A stretch of DNA of 64,000 bases. It comes from an uncultured Bacteroidota bacterium. GTDB taxonomy: Bacteria; Bacteroidota; Bacteroidia; Flavobacteriales; Flavobacteriaceae. The DNA is taken from positions 124,001 to 188,000 of the forward strand of contig CAJWUI010000001.1 in the NCBI GenBank assembly GCA_913047695.1. The letters run 5' to 3'. Position 1 is the stretch's first letter. The number at the start of each line of letters is the position of its first letter. A program made the translations under genes and the position numbers. Below, piece by piece: positions 53,959 to 62,503 of the stretch. A model generated the notes under the pieces. It had not been told where the DNA came from and searched no databases. It was given only the letters and a program-made list of their open reading frames with translations.

Positions 53959-54767
53959 TTCAGAAATGATTCAAATTTCTCCAAAAGGATTAGTCCTTTA
54001 TCTGGTGAATATGTAGATTTTTTATAGTTTGTGAGACATTGTAAACCCTTTTCAAGTGAAACAATGAAAATTTCTTCGGATTTTTGAAGTTCAAACGGAT
54101 TAATTTCTTTTTCTAGAACATTATATTCTTTAGCATTTTTTTTTATCCATTCTAAGAATACCTGTCTTAGAACAAAATCTTGGCATCCAGAGTATAAACT
54201 AGGAGTTTGTATTTGATTCGATTCTAATAAAAATATTGAGCCATTAAGTGTTTCTGTAATTTTCTTTTGATCATTTATAAGGATAACATCGTCTAGACCA
54301 TTTTCTATTGCGTACATACTCGCAATTAAGCGTAAATCAATATTTGTTTTTGACATGTTAGATAAGTTGTGTGAATACATTAAAATGTCTTTGTACAAAT
54401 CAACTTGATAATTTTCAACACCTATTTTAATTGGATTTGTATCTGAAAGACTTAATATAAAACTTGTTTGTTTAAAATTCTTAATGAATTGAAACCTGAA
54501 AAGAGCATTTTCAGTTTTGCTATCAATGGAATTAAAAAGTTTAAGCAACTCTCCCTCTAATTTTTCCATTGTAAACGAAATTGGAATTTTGCATCTGTAT
54601 CTTCTGAGACTTGCTATGATCCTAAAATAGTGTTTTTCCCAAAAAAGTATTTTACCATTGGAAATACGAACGTTCTCAATAAAAGAAAAGTTTTTGTGTA
54701 AATCGAAAATTAGGTCAGGATCAGCATCAATTAATTGAGATACAATTAAGCCATTACAATTAAACAT
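53955..54767 (-). CDS. Class IV aminotransferase
   Basis: A PLP enzyme of the BCAT/PabC fold, 270 residues. FIENVRISNGKILFWEKHYFR marks the N-terminal lobe (split at its known GKILFW). The likely PLP Lys is in NMSKTNID, followed by AIENGLDDVILINDQKKITETLNGSIFLLES. Size and form suggest aminodeoxychorismate lyase or a D-amino-acid-type enzyme; no neighbour decides this. It lies 11 bases after the START-like gene. Confidence 0.88.
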   Translation of the reverse strand: MFNCNGLIVSQLIDADPDLIFDLHKNFSFIENVRISNGKILFWEKHYFRIIASLRRYRCKIPISFTMEKLEGELLKLFNSIDSKTENALFRFQFIKNFKQTSFILSLSDTNPIKIGVENYQVDLYKDILMYSHNLSNMSKTNIDLRLIASMYAIENGLDDVILINDQKKITETLNGSIFLLESNQIQTPSLYSGCQDFVLRQVFLEWIKKNAKEYNVLEKEINPFELQKSEEIFIVSLEKGLQCLTNYKKSTYSPDKGLILLEKFESFLN

Positions 54768-54778
54768 ATTGGATAAGT

Positions 54779-55171
54779 TTAACTAGAACCCAAAATTTGC
54801 TTTAAACTGGCAATCAAGTTATCCCACAACATCTTAGATTCCTCTAATTCATCTTCTTCTGCGAAATCTGTAATTATCAACGAAACGTCGTTTGTTAGGT
54901 CATCAACTTGAATTTTGAATTCAAAATAATACTCATTATTTTCTTCTTCGTCGATTTTCCACTTAAAGCGAACACGTTCGTTATTCTTTTTTTGAATTAA
55001 TTTTGCACTTTCCTCACTATCATCCCAAATAAAGGTAAAATTTTCACCTCTTGAATTTACATCATCTGCAAACCACTCTCCAAGACCTGATGGTGTTGAT
55101 AAGTATTGAAAAAGCATTTGTCTTGAAGCATGAAAATCGTATTCTATTGAAAAAAGTTGTTTAGTAGTCAT
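54779..55171 (-). CDS. START-like (SRPBCC) domain protein
   Basis: A 130-residue protein with the Bacteroidetes START-like pattern: SIEYDFHASRQMLFQYLSTP, LGEWFADDVNSRG and FTFIWDDSEESAKLI, then an acidic C-terminal half ending LWDNLIASLKQILGSS. A ligand-cavity fold is expected, with the ligand unknown. The same order yqgE - aminotransferase IV - START-like is usual in flavobacteria. It is distinct from the SRPBCC protein in the photolyase operon. Confidence 0.9.
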   Translation of the reverse strand: MTTKQLFSIEYDFHASRQMLFQYLSTPSGLGEWFADDVNSRGENFTFIWDDSEESAKLIQKKNNERVRFKWKIDEEENNEYYFEFKIQVDDLTNDVSLIITDFAEEDELEESKMLWDNLIASLKQILGSS

Positions 55172-55288
55172 TTATAAAAATTAGAATCCCAATATATTGA
55201 AAATTCGATTAGAAGTACGTTTATTTCAAAATATTTTCAAAAGGTTGTAGGTAGAAAATTATGTTTCTATATTAGAGAATTAAAAAAT

Positions 55289-55362
55289 GGCGAGATAGCT
55301 CAGGCGGTTAGAGCGTCGGATTCATAACCCGGAGGTCGGGAGTTCAAGTCTCCCTCTCGCTA
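55289..55362 (+). tRNA. tRNA-Met (anticodon CAT)
   Basis: A cloverleaf can be drawn: acceptor GGCGAGA/TCTCGCT with one G-U pair, D-stem GCTC/GAGC, anticodon loop TTCATAA with CAT at 55323-55325, and T-arm GGGAGTTCAAGTCTCCC. No CCA is encoded. The G-U end pair and D-arm fit elongator Met rather than initiator. A tRNA-Ile2 with modified CAT cannot be fully excluded. Confidence 0.95.
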
Positions 55363-55401
55363 CTCTATTTACTTTAGGATTCCTCCCTAACGCAAAGAAA
55401 A

Positions 55402-57054
55402 TTAGATTTCAGATTCTGAAAATAAAATATTTTGTAAAAACAAACTCAAAAATACAGTTGCTAAAGCACCAATGAGATTAAGCCATAAAAACCCAATCTT
55501 ATCGATAGAAAATAATATAATAACGAAAACTTCTGATATAATAGCTGCCCAAAAGACAGCTTTTCCTTTTACATGGGTATTGAAAATACCTATTAAAAAT
55601 ATGCCCAAAATTGTTCCATAAAAAATTGAGCCAATTATATTGATTAATTGAATTAAATTTTCAAAAAGGTTCCCAAAGCATGCAAAAATGATTGCTATTA
55701 ATCCCCAAATAAGCGTGAATGTCTTAGATACTTTTAAGTAAGTTGTCTCAGTTTTATTTTTGTAATTTCTTTTATACAAATCAATTGTACTAGTAGCGGC
55801 TAGAGCATTTAATTCTGATGCAGTTGAACTCATCGATGCTGACAGTATTACAGCAATTAGTAGACCTATTAAACCAACAGGTAGATGAGATAAAATAAAT
55901 GATATAAAAATATAATCCTTATCATTAGTCTCTTGTTTCGGATCTGACCTACTGATAATTTCTCTGGCAATATCTCGTTGTTTTAATTCTTTTTTTCTTA
56001 AGGCATCAATTTCTTTACTAGAACCATTGTTAAGCAAAAGGTTTTTAATTTGTTTTTGGGTTTCTAAATTTTCAATTTCCAATTTTGAAAACTCTTCAAT
56101 TTGTTTTGATTCTTTTACTGTCAAAATTGCTTTCGGATTAAAATTTAATGGAGCTGACTCAAATTGATAAAATACAAACACCATCACTCCTGTGAAAAGA
56201 ATGAAAAACTGCATAGGAATCTTCAGAAAACCATTCATTATGAGCCCCATCTGACTTTCTCTTATAGACTTACCAGATAAATATCTTTGAACTTGTGATT
56301 GATCTGTTCCGAAATAAGAAAGAGATAAAAATAAGCCCCCTGTTATTCCGCTCCAAAATGTATATCGGCTTTTTAGGTTAATACTAAAATCAAAAAAGTT
56401 TAGTTTTTCAGCTTTTCCAGCAATACTTATAGCATCAAGAAATGAAATTTGATTTGGGAAATTAGTTATAATGAAATAGAACGCTAGAAACATTCCGGAA
56501 AAAATGATAAACATTTGAAGTTTTTGTGTCATGTTTACAGCTCTTGTACCCCCAACCAAGGTATACAAGATAACTAATGAACCCACAATTAAAGCAGTAA
56601 TTCTTAAATCCCAATTCAACACAATACTGAGAATTATAGCTGGTGCATAAATTGTAATTCCAGCTGCTAAACCTCTTTGCATTAAGAATAAACTAGCCGT
56701 AAGAGTTCGAACTCTTTTATCAAAACGGTTTTCTAAAAATTCATAAGCAGTATAAATTTTTAATCTGTGATATATTGGAATAAAAAACAAACATATGATT
56801 ACCATTGCGAATGGTAAACCGAAGTAGAACTGTATAAAACCCATCCCATCATTAAATGCTTGACCGGGTGTTGATAAAAATGTAATAGCACTTGCTTGAG
56901 TTGCCATTACCGATAGGCCAACAGTCCACCATCGACTCTGATTTCCAGCTTTTAAATATTCATTTATGTTCTTTGGATTTTTATTTTTCCAAATACCGTA
57001 AAAAACGATAAAAATTAGTGTACCTATGAGAACTGCCCAATCTAGAGTTTGCAT
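55402..57054 (-). CDS. Sodium:solute symporter family transporter
   Basis: A 550-residue membrane transporter with about 13 helices of the SSS family. Motifs are GNQSRWWTVGLSVMATQASA, STPGQAFNDGMGFIQFYFG, GTRAVNMTQKLQMFI and YFGTDQSQVQRYLSG, with a charged cytoplasmic loop (about 335-375). The ATG (57054) shares a base with the stop of a 29-residue peptide gene, and that gene overlaps the PIG-L gene. The linkage suggests uptake of a sugar or sugar derivative released by the deacetylase; inference only. Confidence 0.92.
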   Translation of the reverse strand: MQTLDWAVLIGTLIFIVFYGIWKNKNPKNINEYLKAGNQSRWWTVGLSVMATQASAITFLSTPGQAFNDGMGFIQFYFGLPFAMVIICLFFIPIYHRLKIYTAYEFLENRFDKRVRTLTASLFLMQRGLAAGITIYAPAIILSIVLNWDLRITALIVGSLVILYTLVGGTRAVNMTQKLQMFIIFSGMFLAFYFIITNFPNQISFLDAISIAGKAEKLNFFDFSINLKSRYTFWSGITGGLFLSLSYFGTDQSQVQRYLSGKSIRESQMGLIMNGFLKIPMQFFILFTGVMVFVFYQFESAPLNFNPKAILTVKESKQIEEFSKLEIENLETQKQIKNLLLNNGSSKEIDALRKKELKQRDIAREIISRSDPKQETNDKDYIFISFILSHLPVGLIGLLIAVILSASMSSTASELNALAATSTIDLYKRNYKNKTETTYLKVSKTFTLIWGLIAIIFACFGNLFENLIQLINIIGSIFYGTILGIFLIGIFNTHVKGKAVFWAAIISEVFVIILFSIDKIGFLWLNLIGALATVFLSLFLQNILFSESEI

Positions 57055-57143
57055 TAATATTTGAAATTAACTGTAAGAAGATAAAATATAACGAGGTAAA
57101 CAATATTTGTAATAATTAATACGAAATATATATTTTTTTTCAT
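57054..57143 (-). CDS. 29-residue single-helix membrane peptide
   Basis: ATG at 57143 opens a frame of 29 codons: MKKNIYFVLIITNIVYLVIF, then YLLTVNFKY and TAA. Two lysines precede one hydrophobic helix of about 20 residues, with a basic/aromatic end. The start forms ATGA with the stop of the PIG-L gene, and the stop forms TAATG with the start of the symporter gene. These two tight junctions support real translation. A subunit or regulator of the symporter is a reasonable guess. Confidence 0.72.
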   Translation of the reverse strand: MKKNIYFVLIITNIVYLVIFYLLTVNFKY

Positions 57144-59596
57144 TGCCCGTATGAAATAAGATTTAGAAAAAGGCGATAGGCACCAGGCACACCTAATGGA
57201 AGTTGACGAAAGAAACTTAATCCTGTAAAAATAAATTTACCTTTTCCGCAGTCGGCGACAAGTAGGCTTCCTTTTTTTTCTGACTCACCTTTATCACTCA
57301 TAGATAATAATGCTTCATATCTTTTATCCCAAGAATTTGCAAAATATAGACCACGCTCTTGAACCCAATCGTTAAAATCTATTTCTGTAATTTTATTCGG
57401 CTCTTTAAGTAGAATATGTTCTTTATTTAAAATAGTTACATGTGCGTTTTCATCAGTTACTCTTTCACGGGAAATATTAATTCGAAAAGGTGCTAGGATT
57501 GAGGAATCAAAATTTCGACTCGTGTTATATTGAATAATAATAGTCCCTCCTTGCATTGCAAAATTCCATAATATTTGATTTTTAAATGCTAGGTCATTAT
57601 GAACATTAAATGCCCGTATACCTACAACTACTGTTGAATATTCTAAAAGTGACTCTAATTTTAGTTTATCGACATCAAACTCCTTTACTTTAATTCCAAC
57701 ATTTCTTAAACTTTCTGATATTTTATCACCCGCACCTTTGATATATGCAATTTCATTAATCTTAGTTTTTAAATCTATTTTTGAAACAATTGTTTTGTTT
57801 GGGCTTAAGAGAAATTGCTTTTGAATATGTGGATAATTGATCTCTTCAAGTGACATTTTATATTCTTTATTTTCACTTTTAACAATTGACTTTAAAATCG
57901 TTTTGGAATTTCCATTGGGCGGTATGACTCTAAAGATAAACTCTTTGGATGTACCAGACTTTTCAATATTTACTATTTGACTTTTTGGAGAAAATTCCCA
58001 ATTTTCGGAACTCATTAATGAAACATCACCGGAGAAATTATTTACGTTTGAATTTACTCTCACAGTAATATTTTTCGGCTTTTCATTTGAAAACAAAATA
58101 ACATCGTTTTCAATTTCTGAAGTCACTCTAGGTAGAATTTGGAAATCTTGCACGACTTCACCAATAACTCTATCAGTTTTACGATAGGTGAGAGGTATTT
58201 CAATTGGAATTTGAACTTCTTGGATTTTGAAATTAAAATATATTTTGATTGGATTAGGCGTTTCAGCTAGACCTATTAGATTTTTATTTTTCACCTTATA
58301 ATTTCCTAAATCTTTTTCCTCTAACAACCAATACGGGGTTGTTACAGCATCAGTAATTGATAAGTTTTTGTTTACATTCCAAACCTTATTGTTTGATAGT
58401 TTTTTTGACACATCAATATTTAAGGCTCCATCAACATTAATAAGTTCTATTTCGAAATTACTGGAATTTGAAGCTATAAGTTCAGTGGATATTTTGGTTT
58501 TATCGACTCCTGATTCTACACTAGAATTAAATTGCAACCTTAGCCCTAAGCAGCCTTTAATTATATCCCTAACTTCTTTTAATTTAATTTTTTTCCAATG
58601 GTTATTTTCAATTTTACTAATTTCTTTATACAAATTTGCAAGTAATAAAATAGAATTACTAGGCTCTTCAAAATCAAAATCTGCAATAATTTGATTTATA
58701 AGTTTTTCAATCTTTTTTCCATCTATAATTCGACTCCATGTTGTATCTGTTTGATCAAAAGGATTAGAATTTAAAAGATTATCTCCATTAATTAACTCTA
58801 GGTACTCTAATTGTTTCCCTATACTTGGTGAATTACCGAACCCTTGCGATTTATGTTGACTTCTACTCAAAGCAGCAACTTCTTCATTGGTTTGTCCTGT
58901 TAAAAAATCAATTGGATTACTATCAATTGGGATAAATTTACTTTTATCGACTCTTCTAAATTGTTCCTTTCCTCCATATGCCCACCAAGATGTATTATAA
59001 AATTGACGCTTTGGTTTCCAAATATCGACTTTAGATAATTGATCTGGAAAAGCTGATGGATCACTTGCAAGCTGAAAAGCTTTTTTACTTAATATTGCTG
59101 AACTTGTATGGTGTCCATGTGTAGTTCCCGGTGTTCGATGATCAAAACGATTGATTATAATATCTGGTTTAAATGATCTTATTAAATAAACAATTTGCGC
59201 TAATATTTCTTCTTTATTCCAAATTGAGAGAGTTTCATCTGGATGTTTTGAGAATCCAAAATCATTTGCAGTTGTAAAATACTGAATTCCTCCATCAATT
59301 TTTCTAGCTTCTAAAAGTTCTTGTGTGCGAATAAGACCTAGGCCTTCTCCAAGTTCTGTACCAATTAAATTTTGTCCTCCATCACCACGAGTTAATGACA
59401 AATATGCTGTTCTAGAATAATAATGATTTGAAAAAAGAGAAATTAATCGTGTATTTTCATCGTCAGGGTGTGCAGCAATATAGAGTACAGATGAAAGAGT
59501 TTTTAGTTTTTTTAGTTTTTTATAAATTTCCGCGCTGTCTTGACATAGTAAAATGGAATAATTTAGCAGAAAGATGAAAAGTAGTCTTTTTTTCAT
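57140..59596 (-). CDS. PIG-L family deacetylase with C-terminal extension
   Basis: An 818-residue exported protein. A signal peptide (LLFIFLLNYSILLCQ) leads into a PIG-L/LmbE zinc deacetylase domain with AAHPDDE (metal ligands), INRFDHRTPGTTHGHHTSS and the long RGDGGQNLIG loop. Beta-rich modules fill about 330-600. The last 200 residues look like a ThuA/glutaminase-type Rossmann fold (VVVGIRAFNVHND, GGTIIIQYN). The likely substrate is an N-acetyl sugar. The stop overlaps the micropeptide start. Confidence 0.9.
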   Translation of the reverse strand: MKKRLLFIFLLNYSILLCQDSAEIYKKLKKLKTLSSVLYIAAHPDDENTRLISLFSNHYYSRTAYLSLTRGDGGQNLIGTELGEGLGLIRTQELLEARKIDGGIQYFTTANDFGFSKHPDETLSIWNKEEILAQIVYLIRSFKPDIIINRFDHRTPGTTHGHHTSSAILSKKAFQLASDPSAFPDQLSKVDIWKPKRQFYNTSWWAYGGKEQFRRVDKSKFIPIDSNPIDFLTGQTNEEVAALSRSQHKSQGFGNSPSIGKQLEYLELINGDNLLNSNPFDQTDTTWSRIIDGKKIEKLINQIIADFDFEEPSNSILLLANLYKEISKIENNHWKKIKLKEVRDIIKGCLGLRLQFNSSVESGVDKTKISTELIASNSSNFEIELINVDGALNIDVSKKLSNNKVWNVNKNLSITDAVTTPYWLLEEKDLGNYKVKNKNLIGLAETPNPIKIYFNFKIQEVQIPIEIPLTYRKTDRVIGEVVQDFQILPRVTSEIENDVILFSNEKPKNITVRVNSNVNNFSGDVSLMSSENWEFSPKSQIVNIEKSGTSKEFIFRVIPPNGNSKTILKSIVKSENKEYKMSLEEINYPHIQKQFLLSPNKTIVSKIDLKTKINEIAYIKGAGDKISESLRNVGIKVKEFDVDKLKLESLLEYSTVVVGIRAFNVHNDLAFKNQILWNFAMQGGTIIIQYNTSRNFDSSILAPFRINISRERVTDENAHVTILNKEHILLKEPNKITEIDFNDWVQERGLYFANSWDKRYEALLSMSDKGESEKKGSLLVADCGKGKFIFTGLSFFRQLPLGVPGAYRLFLNLISYGQ

Positions 59597-59604
59597 TTGA
59601 ACTT

Positions 59605-60480
59605 TTATTTTAATCCCAATGAGTCACGATAATTCTCCTCACCGAGATTATTTAATTTCCAATAAGGAAGCTTAACAGTTTTTATAACTTTTGCCTTTGT
59701 TACTTGCTCTGGAAATCTTAAATCATACTCAGCCCACTCAATTATCCCATAGGGCCTTACATTTTTAAAACTTATAGAATGTTTTCTTTGAAGTTCAGGA
59801 TAAATAATTAAATATGTATTAATTCCTTCTTTTTGAACAATTGAAGCTTCCGCTTCATAAAACTTGATTTTTTTGTGATTAAGTTGTAAATATTCAATGG
59901 AAGGTAGGATCAAAATCTTTCCTTTAGGAAGAAGTTCTGGCTGTGTTCGTATTAATGTCCAAATTTCATCTTCAGTTAAGTTGTCTTTTAAATTTATATT
60001 TTGGTCTGCCTCATCTTCAAAATATGAGTGACTCGAAATTTTTAGATTTCCTCTACGGTTTAACTGGGTATATGATTGACCACACCATTCCTGAATTGAT
60101 GATGTTATCTTAACCAATGGCTTTTTTTTCTCAAGACGAGAAAAAATACTAGTCATTATAGAGTAGGGGTAAACACCTGTCAAAAAGTTTTTAGTTCGAT
60201 TTAATTTCAAAATATTTAGGGTTGATGAAGATTCCTTGTTTGCTTTGACTTGTTTATTGGGTAAAAAGTCCTCGGTTACATAGATCAAAACCGAGCTTCC
60301 CTTTCTGTTTTGGCCGTATCGATATTGATTTAATTCATAACTAGTTATTTCTGCAGTTCCATCAAACCAATAATTTTTAAATTCTTGATCTAAGAAAATA
60401 TTTTGATCAATTGATTTTTCCAACCCTAATCGATTACAATTGATAACTAAAATCGAGCATAAAAGAATTATTTTTTTCAT
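59605..60480 (-). CDS. Flavobacterial lipoprotein of unknown function
   Basis: A 291-residue lipoprotein: hydrophobic ILLCSILV then lipobox VINC (Cys15). Recognisable features are FKNYWFDGTAEITSYELNQ, VLIYVTEDF, YPYSIMTSIFSRLE, and IQEWCGQSYTQLN with a second Cys. Relatives are confined to Bacteroidetes as far as I know and have sometimes been labelled septum-formation proteins because of the neighbouring maf gene. It lies 8 bases upstream of the PIG-L gene on the same strand. Confidence 0.78.
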   Translation of the reverse strand: MKKIILLCSILVINCNRLGLEKSIDQNIFLDQEFKNYWFDGTAEITSYELNQYRYGQNRKGSSVLIYVTEDFLPNKQVKANKESSSTLNILKLNRTKNFLTGVYPYSIMTSIFSRLEKKKPLVKITSSIQEWCGQSYTQLNRRGNLKISSHSYFEDEADQNINLKDNLTEDEIWTLIRTQPELLPKGKILILPSIEYLQLNHKKIKFYEAEASIVQKEGINTYLIIYPELQRKHSISFKNVRPYGIIEWAEYDLRFPEQVTKAKVIKTVKLPYWKLNNLGEENYRDSLGLK

Positions 60481-60513
60481 TTAATTAAGATATTGGGAAT
60501 ATTATAAAATCAT

Positions 60514-61122
60514 TTAATTCTGGTTTACAATTTCATTTATTTTTTCATACACCTGAGCGACAGGTAATCCTATAACATTTGTAAAACTACCTTCGATATG
60601 GATTATATTAATAGTACCAAAAGAGTCTTGAATGCCATAGCCACCTGCTTTATCAAATGGTAATCCAGATTTAATGTATTTTTCAATTTCCAAATTTGAT
60701 ATTTTTCTAAATGTAACTTTAGAAACTTCATGAATTATTTCTAGTTTCTGTTTTTGCAAAAAGCCTACAGCAGTTATAACCTCGTGTGTACTATTAGATA
60801 ATCTTATTAACATATCTTTTGCTTCAGACACATTCTTTGGTTTACCCATAAACTTATTTTCGTGCCAAACAATAGTATCTGCTGTAATAATTATTTCCTT
60901 TTCATTTACAATATCTAAAAAAGGAACTGTTTTTTTTTTAGTGATATGACTAGCAATTTCAACACCATTAAGTCCGGTCGGAAAATCTTCATTAACGGGA
61001 ATCACTTTATTTTTAAAATCTAAACCCATTTCTTTAAAAAATGCTTTTCTCCTTGGAGATCCTGAGGCTAAAATAATTTTATATCCATTAAGACTATTCA
61101 TGTTTCGTGTTTCAAACGTCAT
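60514..61122 (-). CDS. maf: Maf-like nucleoside triphosphate pyrophosphatase
   Basis: House-cleaning pyrophosphatase that hydrolyses non-canonical or dTTP/UTP nucleotides; 202 residues from the ATG at 61122. An ATG at 61101 gives MNSLNGYKIILASGSPRRKA and 195 residues, closer to the usual length. Motifs are ASGSPRRKAFFKEMG, ITADTIVWHENKFMGKP (catalytic Asp), THEVITAV and the GLPFDKAGGYGIQD loop. It is 6 bases after kdsC. Confidence 0.93.
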   Translation of the reverse strand: MTFETRNMNSLNGYKIILASGSPRRKAFFKEMGLDFKNKVIPVNEDFPTGLNGVEIASHITKKKTVPFLDIVNEKEIIITADTIVWHENKFMGKPKNVSEAKDMLIRLSNSTHEVITAVGFLQKQKLEIIHEVSKVTFRKISNLEIEKYIKSGLPFDKAGGYGIQDSFGTINIIHIEGSFTNVIGLPVAQVYEKINEIVNQN

Positions 61123-61128
61123 ATGTAC

Positions 61129-61629
61129 TTACCATTTTTCTTGAACTCTAAGAACTTGTTCTATAATTTCCCGTACACAACCCTTACCTCCTTTTTTATG
61201 GGAAACATAATCTACAACTGATTTTACATCTGTTACAGCATCTGATGGGCAGCAGCTAACTCCTACTTTGTTTATTAAGGGTATATCTGGAATGTCATCA
61301 CCTATATATAATATTTCATCTGGTTTTAGTTTATAATTATTAACTATCTCATTGTAAGCTGCAGATTTTTCGTGAGCGCCTAGATAAATATCTTTTACCC
61401 CTAAAGCCTGAAAACGATTACGAATACCTTCATTCGTACCACCAGAAATTATAGCGATTTTAAAACCCTTTATCATGGCATATTTCATAGCATAACCATC
61501 TTTTGTATCTAATGTCCTATACATTTCACCTTCAGTAGTAACGATAACTTTTCCATCTGTAAGAACTCCATCTACATCGAATATAAATGTTTTGATTTTG
61601 AATAATTTTGACTTATAATTTTTTTCCAT
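61129..61629 (-). CDS. kdsC: KDO-8-phosphate phosphatase, HAD family
   Basis: Releases KDO for lipopolysaccharide synthesis; 166 residues with HAD motif I FIFDVDGVLTDGK, motif II AIISGGTNEG, and motif III YIGDDIPDIP. The absence of a cap domain and the form DTKDGYAMKYA fit the tetrameric KdsC type. The C-terminal GGKGCVREIIE loop is usual. It overlaps the DUF2520 gene by 17 bases. LptB, also encoded here, acts on the finished product. Confidence 0.93.
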   Translation of the reverse strand: MEKNYKSKLFKIKTFIFDVDGVLTDGKVIVTTEGEMYRTLDTKDGYAMKYAMIKGFKIAIISGGTNEGIRNRFQALGVKDIYLGAHEKSAAYNEIVNNYKLKPDEILYIGDDIPDIPLINKVGVSCCPSDAVTDVKSVVDYVSHKKGGKGCVREIIEQVLRVQEKW

Positions 61630-62365
61630 TATTTCTTTGGATTTCTTTAGTTAACAATTTGTAGATAGATCTAAGATGAGGCTTTTTTAATAGTCTGAGA
61701 TGTTGCGTTATAGTTTTTTTGTCATTCCTTATAGCCGGTCCTGTTTGAGCATCTAGAGGGCTTAGCTGATCTAATTTACTAACTGTTTCAAATAATAAGG
61801 GTTTTAAAAGCTCAAAAGAGAGTCCTTTTTCAATACATAGCACCTCTGCTTGAGCGTATAAATAATTAGGAAAATTATTAACTAGAACAGCTGCTAAATG
61901 AAGTTGTCTTCTTTGATCAGAATTGATATGCAAACAATTAGCACCAAAGAAATTTACAAGCTTTTCTAATATCATGTAATCATTTTTTGTTCTAGACTCA
62001 AGACCTATGGAAATAGATGAAAAATCAATATTTCTTCCTTTACTGAAAGTTTGAATAGGATAAAAAACTCCTCTGCGGCTTTGTTTTATTTTATTTATTG
62101 AGATACATCCTGAAGTGTGAACGACAAAAGAATTTTTAGGAAGAATATTTGAAACTTTTTCGATAGCATTATCTGAAACTGCAAGAATATAAATATCAGT
62201 TTGTTTTAGTTTTTTAGCATCATTGGTTATCGTTATACCCTCATTAGTTTTATTTTTTTTTGATGAGCGGATATACCATTGTACAAATTGAATTTCTTCA
62301 ATATATGTAAGTTTCGCATATAGCTGCGTACCTAATTTTCCTGCACCAACAAGAGTTACTTTCAT
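61613..62365 (-). CDS. Rossmann-like and DUF2520 domain protein
   Basis: A 250-residue protein from the ATG at 62365 (MKVTLVGAGKLGTQLYAKL). A TTG nine codons upstream is less likely. The N-terminal dinucleotide fold has GAGKLG; the C-terminal DUF2520 half has HTSGCISINKI, GVFYPIQTFSKGR and LHLAAVLVNNFPNYLY. It resembles an oxidoreductase of the 3-hydroxyisobutyrate or ketopantoate reductase type with an unknown substrate. It is first in the run with kdsC and maf and divergent from ccsA. Confidence 0.92.
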   Translation of the reverse strand: MKVTLVGAGKLGTQLYAKLTYIEEIQFVQWYIRSSKKNKTNEGITITNDAKKLKQTDIYILAVSDNAIEKVSNILPKNSFVVHTSGCISINKIKQSRRGVFYPIQTFSKGRNIDFSSISIGLESRTKNDYMILEKLVNFFGANCLHINSDQRRQLHLAAVLVNNFPNYLYAQAEVLCIEKGLSFELLKPLLFETVSKLDQLSPLDAQTGPAIRNDKKTITQHLRLLKKPHLRSIYKLLTKEIQRNNGKKL

Positions 62366-62472
62366 ATAGTATGCAAAAATACAAAAACGCAAGTTTCATT
62401 TTGTTTAAAAGAGCGAGATGTGTCTATAAAATTTTTTAATCCAAAAGCAAGTAATAATTTGCTATTCAAGTG

Positions 62473-62480
62473 TATATTTG
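62473..62480 (+). promoter_or_regulatory. Candidate -7 element for the ccsA gene
   Basis: TATATTTG fits TAnnTTTG, 23 bases before the ATG at 62504. No TTG is at the expected -33 distance. It sits in the 138-base divergent region between the DUF2520 gene and the cytochrome c assembly gene. Confidence 0.35.
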
Positions 62481-62503
62481 CAATCTGAATGATGATGATG
62501 TAA

